Shown here piece after piece: positions 7,915 through 16,177 of a DNA stretch of 34,327 nt. The notes under the pieces are model-generated. The model searched no databases. It worked only from the letters and a program-made list of their open reading frames with translations, and had not been told where the DNA came from. Positions within the stretch are counted from its first letter, which is position 1. Each line of letters begins with the position of its first letter. Location of the stretch: positions 1 to 34,327 of the forward strand of contig JBBRWC010000031.1 of NCBI GenBank assembly GCA_038246255.1, written 5' to 3'. Source of the stretch: RI-242 sp038246255 (GTDB lineage: Bacteria; Planctomycetota; UBA1135; GCA-002686595). A program made the position numbers and the translations under genes.

Positions 7915-8355
7915 TCAGCCGCTCGCCGCTGCGGCCCGCGCGCTCCGCCGCGCAAGCAGATGCAGCGGATAAAGCGCCAAAAACCCGAGCGAGGTCACCA
8001 CGTGCGCGATCAAGAGCGCGTCGCGCACCCCCGGGTCGCCCACCACCTGCAAGAGGTAGCCGCTCGCGACCATCGGCCACACGAGCGCCGCGAGTGCGAG
8101 CCCCGTCCGGCGGCGCGGTTGCCAGCCCGAGCGCACACGCACCCACACGTGCCCGAGCCACACGAGCCCGAGCGCAAACACGAAGAGCGGGGCAAGCAGC
8201 ACGTGGGCATGCAAAAAATCGGGCTGCGCGGGGTGGTTGACAAGGGCGAACTCGTCCGCGGGTTCCATCGCGTAAACCATTGCCGTGAGCACGGCACCGG
8301 TGCCGCACACCGCCGCCGCGCTCGCGTGCATGAACCAAGCTTCGCCGCGGCTCAT
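7915..8355 (-). CDS. Four-helix membrane protein with His pairs, candidate b-type cytochrome
   Basis: 146 residues with about four transmembrane helices: 9-30, 48-72, 84-105 and 113-133. Histidines sit at the helix ends: His10 (helix 1), His49/His51 and His69 (helix 2), His118 and His132 (helix 4). The 14-residue spacing in helix 4 and the facing pair in helix 2 resemble bis-His haem ligation in small membrane cytochromes b (DUF4405/cytochrome b561-like). That is inference from pattern, not a family match I can confirm. The ATG overlaps the stop of the FMN-binding gene (ATGA), so it is the last cistron of the apbE operon. The likely role is moving electrons from the membrane quinone pool to the flavinylated partner outside the cytoplasm. 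Confidence 0.7.
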   Translation of the reverse strand: MSRGEAWFMHASAAAVCGTGAVLTAMVYAMEPADEFALVNHPAQPDFLHAHVLLAPLFVFALGLVWLGHVWVRVRSGWQPRRRTGLALAALVWPMVASGYLLQVVGDPGVRDALLIAHVVTSLGFLALYPLHLLARRSARAAAASG

Positions 8356-9056
8356 CGGGTCCGTTCAACGGGCGAACGCGCGCCCTTGGACTTCGGCTGA
8401 GGCTCGGGCTCGGGCTTCGGCTCCGGCGGCGGCTCCGGCGGCGGCGGTGGGAACAGCTCGGCCTGCAATGCCAACGCCCGGCGTGTCGCATCCACCGTCG
8501 CGCGCGCGGTCAGAGTTGCGCCGGCCACGGCTCGCACCCCGCGGCCAAGCTCCAAATCCCGATCGAGCTGCCGCCCCTCGAACTCTGCGTACCACCGCTC
8601 GCGCGGCAAGTACTCCTTGGGCTCGAGGAACGCAAGCACTTCAATACGCCGCACACGACCGTCGACCGATGTCGCGACGAACAGTGTTTCGCGCAGGGTA
8701 CGCACCCGGTGGGTATCCACCCACGCGATACCGACCATCGGACCCGGTTCGTTGTCCTCGCCCGGGCCGCGTGCGATGTACGGGCGCGCCACCGCGCTCG
8801 GCAACTTCGCGCCGAGGCGGCGTTCGACCGCCGCGCGTTGCTCGGCCGTGAGGTAAATCGTCTCCTTGTGGATGGTGCAGCCTTCGAACGCAAGTTCAAG
8901 AGCCTCGTCAAGGTTGAGCAGCACCTCTTCGGCCACATCCACGCGCGCGCCGTCGACACGCGAACCGGCCACACGCGAACTGTCCATCGGCACACCCTGA
9001 ACGGGGGCTCCGAGGACGGCCACAACGACGATTGGAAGCCACAACCGCGCGCGCAT
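8352..9056 (-). CDS. FMN-binding domain protein, predicted covalently flavinylated
   Basis: 234 residues. A signal peptide or N-terminal anchor (about 2-22, RLWLPIVVVAVLGAPVQG) is followed by an FMN_bind domain like those of RnfG/NqrC. The flavinylation motif is AGATLT at 178-183; Thr183 aligns with the Thr that receives FMN through a phosphoester bond in NqrC-type proteins. Upstream features fit the small stand-alone FMN_bind group: LTAEQRAAVERRLG, GIAWVDTHRVRTLRETLFVA, VLAFLEPKEYLPRERWYAEF. The tail from about 203 is Pro/Glu/Lys-rich and probably disordered. The start overlaps the porin stop by one base (TGATG) and the stop overlaps the next ATG. The modifying enzyme ApbE is encoded in the same operon, which strongly supports flavinylation. 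No Cys haem motif is present. Confidence 0.88.
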   Translation of the reverse strand: MRARLWLPIVVVAVLGAPVQGVPMDSSRVAGSRVDGARVDVAEEVLLNLDEALELAFEGCTIHKETIYLTAEQRAAVERRLGAKLPSAVARPYIARGPGEDNEPGPMVGIAWVDTHRVRTLRETLFVATSVDGRVRRIEVLAFLEPKEYLPRERWYAEFEGRQLDRDLELGRGVRAVAGATLTARATVDATRRALALQAELFPPPPPEPPPEPKPEPEPQPKSKGARSPVERTR

Positions 9057-10360
9057 CAGAACACGTAACCCATGGATAGACGCAAGAGGTCTTGGCCCGT
9101 GCCCGCGTCGTTGTCGGCGTCGACGTAGTCGGCCTTGATGATCACCTGCTCCGTCGGTTTCCAGGCGACGCCAAACGTCCAGTTCTGTGCATCCCGCGCG
9201 GCGTTTTCCGCGAAACCGTCCGGCACGTCGTCCTGGGTATCGTAGCGCTCGAAGCGCACGAAGGGAATCAGCGCTTGGCGCGTGCCCGCTCCGTTCAGGA
9301 CGTCGTAGCCCGCCTCCAGGTAATACCCCGACAGCTCTTCGCCGATCGAAGCTGCACCCGTGAATCCGAGCTCGCCGTTGAGCTCGGCGACGTCGTCGAG
9401 CTGCGCGAGGATACCCAATCCGCGCAGCCGCAGGCCGCGCCATTGGTACTCCGCGTGCACGTCGACGATCGTCGTACGCACCGAACCCACGTCGAGGTCT
9501 TGCCCGGAGTTGCCCCAATAGAGCGATCCACCGACCAGCAGATTGTCGATACCGACGTAGTCGAGCCGGCCAACAAACGCCACATCTTCGACCTTCGCCT
9601 CGCTGCCCTTCTGGCGCCCACCGCGCAGGCCGTTGCTCGTGAAACCTTCGGCATCGAGGCCATTCACCATGTACGCACGGTACTCAAGTTGATCCGTCGC
9701 ACCGACGACGCCAATCCCGTTCTCACGCCACGTCGAAGGGATGATCAAGCGCTCGATCTCGGGGCGATTGGCGCTCCAGAACGTTGTCGGTTCGTGGATT
9801 TCGTTGACAAATCCCATGGGGATCAACAACAGACCGGCGCGCACGGAGAACGCTGCGGTCGCCAGGTATTCAAGGTACGCAAACTCGACCGAAACGGAGC
9901 CCGCGGAGTCTCCGTCGGCGGTGTCTTCGACGCTGGCGTGCTCGAACTCGAACTCCGTGTTGAGGAGCCACTTCTCATCAAACTTGTATCCGACATAGAG
10001 GATCGCGCGTAGGAAATCGAGCTCGTCGGTCACGCTTCCGCCCTGGCGGTTTGTGTACAGCATCTCGCCGTAACCGCCGATCGAAAGTCGGCCCTTCGCG
10101 AAGTAGATCTTCGAGGCGGCCGGCGCGAGGCCGTGATGGGCTGCGCCGACGGGCGTGAATGTGTCGCCGTGGTCCTGGCTCTCGAGTTCTTCCGCGAGCA
10201 GGTCTAGGCGGCGCGCGAGCTCGGCGTTCGTGCGCTCCAACTGCGCGAGGCGCTCGTCGGAGGATGCGGGCCGGTCTTGCGCCGTCTGCTCGGGCGCGCG
10301 CGGCGAAACCGCGGCGGCCGCCAGGGAAATGCACAGGGCAAAGGTCGTGGGGAGCATCAT
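9056..10360 (-). CDS. Porin-like outer-membrane beta-barrel protein
   Basis: 434 residues. A signal peptide (MLPTTFALCISLAAAAVS) is followed by a short coiled coil (about 38-65, LAQLERTNAELARRLDLLAEEL) and a long barrel region of alternating aromatic/hydrophobic strands (RLSIGGYGEMLYTNRQ, ILYVGYKFDEKWLLNTEFEFEH, LSGYYLEAGYDVL, WTFGVAWKPTEQVIIKADYV). It ends in LRLSMGYVF, the C-terminal Phe signature recognised by the BAM machinery, which implies a diderm envelope. The architecture resembles phosphate-selective/OprP-like porins. The ATG overlaps the apbE stop (ATGATGA); an ATG one codon later is equally possible. In this operon it could admit a metal complex or other small substrate for the flavin/haem system. 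Confidence 0.85.
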   Translation of the reverse strand: MMLPTTFALCISLAAAAVSPRAPEQTAQDRPASSDERLAQLERTNAELARRLDLLAEELESQDHGDTFTPVGAAHHGLAPAASKIYFAKGRLSIGGYGEMLYTNRQGGSVTDELDFLRAILYVGYKFDEKWLLNTEFEFEHASVEDTADGDSAGSVSVEFAYLEYLATAAFSVRAGLLLIPMGFVNEIHEPTTFWSANRPEIERLIIPSTWRENGIGVVGATDQLEYRAYMVNGLDAEGFTSNGLRGGRQKGSEAKVEDVAFVGRLDYVGIDNLLVGGSLYWGNSGQDLDVGSVRTTIVDVHAEYQWRGLRLRGLGILAQLDDVAELNGELGFTGAASIGEELSGYYLEAGYDVLNGAGTRQALIPFVRFERYDTQDDVPDGFAENAARDAQNWTFGVAWKPTEQVIIKADYVDADNDAGTGQDLLRLSMGYVF

Positions 10361-11577
10361 CGCAGGGAGTGGGGATCGCCGACGTGGTCGGTTGGGGGGA
10401 TCGAGGGAGAAGCCGTGGAAGGCGCCGCGGGTGCGGGGTGTGGAACCACGCGGGTCACACCGTCGCCCGTGACGAGTTCGAAGCCGGGGGCCGCGCGCAC
10501 GCGACCCACAAGGCCGTGCGAGAAGCGCAACTGCGTGCCGCCGTCGGTGGGGATCAGCAACAGGACGTCGACACCCGCGGTGCGCTCGGCGAGCGCCAGC
10601 GCACCGTCGGGCCCGAGCACAAAACACCCGGTCGACAGCGCGTCGGCGCCCAGCGCCGTCGGCGCGAACACAGTGGCGCTGCCGAAGTCCGCGGCCGGTT
10701 CGCCGGTCCGTGGATCGAGGAGGTGCGGGCGCGGCGCTTCGCCGCCCTCCCCCGCGGGTCCCCGCAGATTCGCGGAGGTCGCCGCGCTGACCGCGCCCGG
10801 CGGCGCGTGAACATGCACGAGCGCGCGCGCACGGTCCCGTGGGCCCGCGACCGCGATCACGCGGTCCGCCACGCCGAACCAGGCCACCTGGCCGCCGAAG
10901 GACAGCCGCGCACCGTGCACCGGGTCCGCCGCGCTCGCAAGCGCCGCCAAAGCTGCGTCGAGCCCAGCGCCCTTGCCAAAACCGCCTTCTTCGACGGTGA
11001 CGCGGGCGTTTCGGCGGTAGCCCTGGAACGCTCCCGCGCTCGCGCCGGGCTCGACAGCCAGCGCTCGCCAGGTGGAATCCGCGCACGCGAGCGCGATCTC
11101 GTCCTGCGACGGCCGGCGGCCCGCGCCGCGCAGGTCCCACAGGGCCACGAGCGCCCCCACTGCCGGATCGAAGGCGCCCCCGGTCGCCCGCGCCCACTCC
11201 AGCGCCTCGCTCAGCTCCCGCGCGAGCGCCACACAGAGCTCAACCGGCACGCCGGCGGGCGCGCGGTTGAAACGCGCGAGCTCCGAGTCCGCGGTCCAGG
11301 TCGAAAGCCGCTCCTGCGCGCAGTCGAGGCTGTCCACCACCATTTGCGAGGCGGCAAGCGCCGATCCGCGGTTCGCCGCCGCGACGGCGATGTCGACGTG
11401 GGTACCCATCGACACCACGCGACGCTCCACGCGGGCCGGTTCGGCGGTCGAGCCGTCCGGTGCGACCTGAGCCTTCGCCGGCGCCGCCATCCACAACCCC
11501 ACGCCCGCCGCGATTGCGAGGCCGAACGCGCGGCATCGGGGGCGTTCGAGGGGGAGCGAGGGCCGCGTGGAGCGCAT
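10357..11577 (-). CDS. apbE: FAD:protein FMN transferase
   Basis: 406 residues from ATG 11577; an in-frame GTG at 11598 would add seven. ApbE transfers FMN from FAD to a Thr/Ser of target proteins outside the cytoplasm, using Mg2+. An N-terminal signal sequence (CRAFGLAIAAGVGLWMAAPAKAQ) indicates export. Family motifs appear in order: MGTHVDIAVA, LSTWTADSELARFNRA, ATGGAFDPAVGALVALWDL, GGFGKGAGLDAAL (FAD/Mg contact), LLDPRTGEP and the metal-site region ALGADALSTGCFVLG. The C-terminal tail is Pro/Ser-rich. It is the first gene of a four-gene overlapping operon whose third gene encodes an FMN_bind protein, the probable substrate. A Fur-type box starts 23 bp upstream of the chosen ATG, so expression is likely iron-controlled. 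Confidence 0.92.
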   Translation of the reverse strand: MRSTRPSLPLERPRCRAFGLAIAAGVGLWMAAPAKAQVAPDGSTAEPARVERRVVSMGTHVDIAVAAANRGSALAASQMVVDSLDCAQERLSTWTADSELARFNRAPAGVPVELCVALARELSEALEWARATGGAFDPAVGALVALWDLRGAGRRPSQDEIALACADSTWRALAVEPGASAGAFQGYRRNARVTVEEGGFGKGAGLDAALAALASAADPVHGARLSFGGQVAWFGVADRVIAVAGPRDRARALVHVHAPPGAVSAATSANLRGPAGEGGEAPRPHLLDPRTGEPAADFGSATVFAPTALGADALSTGCFVLGPDGALALAERTAGVDVLLLIPTDGGTQLRFSHGLVGRVRAAPGFELVTGDGVTRVVPHPAPAAPSTASPSIPPTDHVGDPHSLR

Positions 11578-11599
11578 GGGGCGAGGATGAGACCGCACA

Positions 11600-11614
11600 T
11601 GAGACTCATTCTCA
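11600..11614. promoter_or_regulatory. Fur-type operator upstream of apbE
   Basis: TGAGACTCATTCTCA matches the 7-1-7 Fur consensus TGAnAATnATTnTCA at every defined position but one, and is itself a near-perfect dyad (6 of 7 pairs). It lies immediately upstream of the apbE start in the 212-bp divergent gap with enolase. It is strikingly AT-rich for this window. Enolase starts 176 bp to the other side, so apbE is the likelier target. Confidence 0.7.
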
Positions 11615-11703
11615 AGTCAAGAGGCGAAAAAAACGGCGTGCGCCCGGGAGCACGGGCCTCCAGGCCCGCCTTGGAGCATTGCGCGACTACGACGAAGCCG
11701 CTC

Positions 11704-11727
11704 ACCGTGCCGCCCACCGTGCCGCCC
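11704..11727. repeat. 12-bp direct repeat in the apbE-eno intergenic region
   Basis: Two exact copies of ACCGTGCCGCCC lie back to back 63 bp upstream of the enolase start, with a partial third copy. The repeat shares the CCGTGCCGCC core of the array at 101-237. No operator function is evident. Confidence 0.7.
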
Positions 11728-11789
11728 ACGGGGCGCGCCCAGGACCCGGCGCTGGCGGCGGGAGCGGGGCGCGCCCTATCCTCTACTCC

Positions 11790-13052
11790 ATGAGCGAAAT
11801 CGCGACGATCCACGGGCGAGAGGTGCTCGATTCGCGGGGCAACCCGACGGTCGAGGTGGAAGTGGTTCTCGAGAGCGGTGCCTTCGGGCGCGCGGCGGTC
11901 CCCTCGGGTGCGAGCACGGGCCGCTACGAAGCCCACGAGCTGCGCGACGGGGAGGGCCGTTACCTCGGCAAAGGGGTCCTCAAGGCCGTGGAGAGCGTCA
12001 ACACGGAGATCGCCCGCCACCTCGTCGGCTTTGAGGCGCGTGAGCAGGCGGCGATCGACCGCACGATGATCGAGCTCGACGGCACACCAAACAAGAGCCG
12101 CCTTGGCGCCAATGCACTGCTCGGTGTGTCCCTCGCCGTCGCCCACGCGGCGGCCCAGGAAGCCGGACTGCCGCTCTACCGCTACCTGGGAGGCGCGGGC
12201 GCGCGCGTGCTGCCCGTGCCGATGTTGAACATCCTGAACGGCGGCGCCCACGCGGACAACAACGTGGACCTGCAGGAGTTCATGGTGATGCCGTTCGCGG
12301 GCACCCGCTTCAAGGAAGGTCTGCGCATCGGCGTCGAGATCTTCCACACGCTCAAAAAAGTGTGCAAGGAGAAGGGCTATTCGACCGCGGTGGGCGACGA
12401 GGGCGGTTTTGCGCCCAACCTGCGCTCCAATGAAGAGGCGATCGAACTCATCCTCACGGCCGTCGAGCGCCTTGGCCTTGCACCCGGACGCGACGTGTTC
12501 ATCGCCATCGACGCCGCGGCCGCCGAGTTCCTTAAGGACGGCAAGTACCACGTGGACGGCAAACCCCATTCGTCCGAGCAGTTGATCGAGCTGTATGCAT
12601 CGTGGCGCGAGAAGTACCCGATCTTCTCGATCGAGGACGGGCTCGACCAGGACGATTGGGCGGGCTGGGTCAGTTTGACCAAGTCGATGGGCGACCGTGT
12701 CCAGCTCGTCGGCGACGATCTTTTTGTCACAAACGTCGACCGGTTGCAGCAGGGCATCGACAAGGGCGCGGCGAACGCGATCCTGATCAAGGTCAACCAG
12801 ATCGGCACGCTGACGGAAACCCTCGAGACCATCGCGCTAGCGCAGCGCGCCGGATACCGCTGCGTGATGAGCCACCGCTCGGGCGAGACCGAGGACACAA
12901 CCATCGCCGACCTCGCGGTGGCCACCAACGTCGGTCAGATCAAGACCGGCGCCCCGTGCCGCTCCGACCGCGTCGCAAAGTACAACCAACTGTTGCGCAT
13001 CGAAGAGGACCTGGGCGACGCCGCGGTTTACGCGGCGCGTTTCCTCGGGTGA
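11790..13052 (+). CDS. eno: Enolase (2-phosphoglycerate dehydratase)
   Basis: 420 residues, the normal bacterial length. It interconverts 2-phosphoglycerate and phosphoenolpyruvate in glycolysis and gluconeogenesis. Hallmarks: IATIHGREVLDSRGNPTVE at the N-terminus, the substrate loop VPSGASTGRYEAHELRDG, LNGGAHADNNVDLQEFM, the Mg2+ ligands in FIAIDAAAAEF, SIEDGL and VGDDLFVTN, the catalytic Lys in AILIKVNQIGTLTET, and the signature SHRSGETEDTTIADLAVA. One oddity is AIDAAAAEF, where most enolases have ALDxAASEF. The ATG at 11790 is the only start that gives the standard N-terminus. Its stop overlaps the start of the FtsB-like gene (GTGA), a pairing seen in many bacteria. Confidence 0.98.
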   Translation: MSEIATIHGREVLDSRGNPTVEVEVVLESGAFGRAAVPSGASTGRYEAHELRDGEGRYLGKGVLKAVESVNTEIARHLVGFEAREQAAIDRTMIELDGTPNKSRLGANALLGVSLAVAHAAAQEAGLPLYRYLGGAGARVLPVPMLNILNGGAHADNNVDLQEFMVMPFAGTRFKEGLRIGVEIFHTLKKVCKEKGYSTAVGDEGGFAPNLRSNEEAIELILTAVERLGLAPGRDVFIAIDAAAAEFLKDGKYHVDGKPHSSEQLIELYASWREKYPIFSIEDGLDQDDWAGWVSLTKSMGDRVQLVGDDLFVTNVDRLQQGIDKGAANAILIKVNQIGTLTETLETIALAQRAGYRCVMSHRSGETEDTTIADLAVATNVGQIKTGAPCRSDRVAKYNQLLRIEEDLGDAAVYAARFLG

Positions 13053-13669
13053 ACGATCCCGCCAAGGACTACGCCCGCGTGCTGCGCGGACGCGCCGGGG
13101 CATTCCCGCGCGCCGCGCTCGAGAGCACGCGCTGGACGGAACCCCACCCGCTGCTTGTCGAGCGGCTGTGGCGCGCTTTGCCCGTTCTTGTCGCGGCGGG
13201 CTTCATCGCCCACCTGTGGCACTTCGGTCTCGAGCCCGCGTGGGCGGAGCGCACACGGCTGCGCGCGGCGCACGGCGTGGTGCTCGCGGACAACGCGGAC
13301 CTGCGCGCGGTGCACGTTCAACTGGTAGCGGCGCGCGATGCGCTCGAGGACCCGGTTTACCAGGAGCGCCGCCGCCGCTGGCGTTACGAGCGCCGCAGCA
13401 ACGCACCGCTCGAACAGGAATCGGGCGCGGCACTGGCCACAACCCGCGCAGAGGTCGCTGAGGCGATCGCACGCCATGCCCGCGTCGCGGTCGAAAGCAC
13501 CGCGTCGGAAGAGCCCGCGTCGGAAGACACCGCGACGGCGCCGGCCGCGGACGCGCAGATCGTGCTTGAATCCGCGCGGCCTGAACCCGCGGCGCTCCAG
13601 CCCCCCGCGCCCACGCCGGCGGCGCCTGCCCCCGGCGAGCCGCCGCCCCGCTCCTCCCGGGTGCGATGA
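13049..13669 (+). CDS. FtsB/DivIC-like septum protein
   Basis: 206 residues from a GTG that overlaps the enolase stop. One transmembrane helix (about 43-59, ALPVLVAAGFIAHLWHF) is followed by a coiled coil (about 64-100, RLRAAHGVVLADNADLRAVHVQLVAARDALEDP) and DPVYQERRRRWRYE, the layout of FtsB/DivIC proteins that scaffold FtsL-FtsQ in the division complex. Position directly after eno supports this. The C-terminal ~90 residues are Ala/Pro/Glu-rich with no fold and make it about twice as long as typical FtsB. Its stop overlaps the next ATG. Since many Planctomycetota lack FtsZ, its role in division there is uncertain. Confidence 0.7.
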   Translation: MNDPAKDYARVLRGRAGAFPRAALESTRWTEPHPLLVERLWRALPVLVAAGFIAHLWHFGLEPAWAERTRLRAAHGVVLADNADLRAVHVQLVAARDALEDPVYQERRRRWRYERRSNAPLEQESGAALATTRAEVAEAIARHARVAVESTASEEPASEDTATAPAADAQIVLESARPEPAALQPPAPTPAAPAPGEPPPRSSRVR

Positions 13670-16023
13670 GCCAACGAGGCCGCGTTGCGGGGCGCTCCAC
13701 GCCGCGGAAGATCGCGCCGCTCCTGGGTGCCACGCTCGCAGCGTTGCTCCCGGCGATGTCTGCACCCGCCGCCGCGCGCACGCCCGTACACGTTTCCGTA
13801 CAGGACGAACAGGCACCAAAGCTGTCGGCCGCGACCGCGCGGGAGATCGCAGGCGAAGGCGCGCTCGGAAATCCGGCGATCCTCGTCAATGATGAAACCG
13901 CGGCGGCGGCGCTGTTCGACGGCGACCGCGCATTCGGCCGCGCGCGCGCGACGGGCGCGCAGAAAACCGATCAGGATCTGCGCGCCGCCTTCGAAGCGTG
14001 GCAGCGCGCCCTCGAATCGAGCCGCGTCGGTGCGGCGGTGCCGTTTGCGCCGGCACCCGAGCGGGCGCCGCCCGATGCGGGCACACCGCCCCATCTGGAC
14101 CGACGGCGCAGCGAAGGGATCGAAGTCGCGGTGTTGCGCCGGATCGCCAGTTTGACGGCGGTCGAGCGCGCCGCGTGGCGTGCGCGTTTCGAGCCCCAGG
14201 CGAGCGACCGGCTGCGTGCGCTCTTTGCCAGCGCCGCGCGGGGTGCACCGGGTTTCGCAGGCGTCGACGCGCATGCGGCTGCCGTCGAAGCGGGGCTCGC
14301 CCGGCTCGAGCGCGACTTCCCCGCCACGAACACCGCGGCGCGCGCCGGATTCGCGCTCATGGATCTCGCCCGCGCGGAAGGCCGCACGTTGGCCGCGCGC
14401 ACCTGGTACGACCGCGCGCGGCGCCACACGCAGCTCCTCGACTCGGCGGCGGGCCTTCGCGCAGGGACCGGCGCGGTTGGGTCCGTAGATGGGTCCGTAG
14501 ATTGGTCCGCGGCACTCGCCGCGCGGCAGCCGTCCGGCGGGCTCGACGGGTTCGACGGGTTCGACGGGGCGAACGTGAACCCGCAACTCGCGGAGTGGGA
14601 GCGCGCGTCGGCGTACGACGTGCGCGCCGCGCTGCCCCTGTCCGATCCGTACTTGCCCGCCGCGCCGAACACCCCCGGGGAAATGGGGCGTGGACTGCGT
14701 CCCGGCCTCGCCTGGCTTGCGGATGGCCGCGCGGCGATCCAAAGCGCGGGCCGTGTCCTCGTCCTTGCACCCGACGGCGCCGGCTTCGAACTCGCCTTCG
14801 AGCCCGTGTCGCTACTTCCGGACGACATCGGCGAGCCGACGCTCCCCTACTCGCCCCCCGGTCAACCCGGTTGGCTTCTTGAACCCGCCGCGCGCGGCAC
14901 CTCGATCGCGATCGTCGAAGGCCGCGCCACGGCACGCGGCGGTCTGCCCAACGTCTTGCTCCGCATCGACCTACCGCCCGCGCTCGACGGACTCGCGCCA
15001 CCGGATGGTGTGCGAACGGCGCTGCCGGAGCTCGTCTGGGCGCTGCGTGGCGAGCTCGGCACCCACCGCGCAGCGCAGGGCAACGCCGATGCGGCGCCCG
15101 CGCAGAGGATCACGCACGCGGCGCTCGCGAACGCCGAGCTGCAACCCGGGCCACTTTGGCTCGACCAGCACATCGTTGTGCAGGCGCGCCGCGGCGAAGG
15201 CGAAATCGAAGGGCTGCTCGCCGCGGTTGATGCAACAACGGGCGCACCCCTGTGGGTGCGATCGCTCGTCCGCGGTGGCGAGCGCGGGCCGGCGTCGTCG
15301 CGTTTTGCACCCGGTTTGATCGCCTGGGGCGCGGCCGCACCCCCCGTCGCTGGTGAACGCGGCATGCGCATCCTCGCGGCGACCCATCTGGGTGCGGTCA
15401 GCCTCGTGGACGCGCTCGACGGCCGGATCATCTACACGCTCCTCAACCAACGCGCCGCGGGTTCCGAACCCCTTTGGAGCGGCGCCCGCCCCGTCGCGGT
15501 CCCCGGTGGGTTCCTGGTGGCGCCGGTCGATTCGGATTTCCTCTACCGATTGCCCGATGGTCCCTTCGGCGACGGCGAACTCGACGGTCCGAACGGATTC
15601 CCGCGCGCGCCGGAGCCGCGCGCGGAGGCGGTCGAGCTGATTGGACACGACGAGTCGGGTGCACTTGTCATCGCTCGGATCGGACCGCGTCAGGGGCTGC
15701 GGACGATCGACCTCGCGCGCGGGGACACCCTCGACGCCGTGCATTTTTTGCCGGGCGAAGAGGCGCGTGAGGGTGCGCTCGTAGGCGGGCAGCGTGTCGC
15801 CCTCGCGACGGACCGCGCGCTGTGGGTGTTCTCGAAGGAGGACGGCCTCTATCTCAAAGCCGAGCACCCGCTCCCGATGGGCCCCCTCGGCGGCGCGCGG
15901 GCCGGTTTGCCGGGCGCGTTCGGCCAAGCGCCCCGCCGCATCGGCGGATCCGTGCACGGCCGCGGCGCGCGCCTCCTCGTGCTCGAACTCGACCGCCTGC
16001 TCGTCTTCAACGCCCGCCGCTGA
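13666..16023 (+). CDS. Secreted PQQ-like beta-propeller protein
   Basis: 785 residues from an ATG overlapping the preceding stop (ATGA). A signal peptide (KIAPLLGATLAALLPAMSAPAAA) is followed by an N-terminal helical region (about 50-260). The C-terminal half has PQQ/WD40-like propeller cues: VVQARRGEGEIEGLLAAVDATTGAPLWVRSLV, ISLVDALDGRIIYTLLNQRA-type strands, and GGFLVAPVDSDFLYRLPDG. No PQQ-binding or dehydrogenase catalytic residues were identified, so it is probably a structural or binding propeller rather than an enzyme. Two in-frame duplications occur (14479-14510, GSVDGSVD; 14539-14574, FDGFDG). It resembles the giant propeller gene at 24695-29189. Its link to the eno-ftsB pair suggests an envelope role, but that is only positional. 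Confidence 0.75.
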   Translation: MSQRGRVAGRSTPRKIAPLLGATLAALLPAMSAPAAARTPVHVSVQDEQAPKLSAATAREIAGEGALGNPAILVNDETAAAALFDGDRAFGRARATGAQKTDQDLRAAFEAWQRALESSRVGAAVPFAPAPERAPPDAGTPPHLDRRRSEGIEVAVLRRIASLTAVERAAWRARFEPQASDRLRALFASAARGAPGFAGVDAHAAAVEAGLARLERDFPATNTAARAGFALMDLARAEGRTLAARTWYDRARRHTQLLDSAAGLRAGTGAVGSVDGSVDWSAALAARQPSGGLDGFDGFDGANVNPQLAEWERASAYDVRAALPLSDPYLPAAPNTPGEMGRGLRPGLAWLADGRAAIQSAGRVLVLAPDGAGFELAFEPVSLLPDDIGEPTLPYSPPGQPGWLLEPAARGTSIAIVEGRATARGGLPNVLLRIDLPPALDGLAPPDGVRTALPELVWALRGELGTHRAAQGNADAAPAQRITHAALANAELQPGPLWLDQHIVVQARRGEGEIEGLLAAVDATTGAPLWVRSLVRGGERGPASSRFAPGLIAWGAAAPPVAGERGMRILAATHLGAVSLVDALDGRIIYTLLNQRAAGSEPLWSGARPVAVPGGFLVAPVDSDFLYRLPDGPFGDGELDGPNGFPRAPEPRAEAVELIGHDESGALVIARIGPRQGLRTIDLARGDTLDAVHFLPGEEAREGALVGGQRVALATDRALWVFSKEDGLYLKAEHPLPMGPLGGARAGLPGAFGQAPRRIGGSVHGRGARLLVLELDRLLVFNARR
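14479..14574. repeat. Two adjacent in-frame tandem duplications
   Basis: A 12-bp unit GGGTCCGTAGAT occurs twice exactly (14479-14502) with a partial third copy, giving GSVDGSVDWS. A 9-bp unit GGGTTCGAC then recurs about three times (14539-14574), giving LDGFDGFDG. The frame is kept in both. Confidence 0.85.
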
Positions 16024-16177
16024 CGCGCGCGCCTCGCGCCAACCTCTCAGGTCGCGGGAACAGGTCGGAGCCTGGGCCGGTTGTTGCCCGGGAACGGGCT
16101 GCGGCACCGCCGGATGATGCGCCGGAGGGCGGCTGAGCGCGGCTGCGTTTTGGGTGTGCCGATGGGTCGGCGAGCGC

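Noticed and set aside
11211..12569. 452-codon minus-strand open frame across the apbE-eno gap
   Set aside because: It overlaps both apbE (another frame) and enolase (antisense), both of which are certain.
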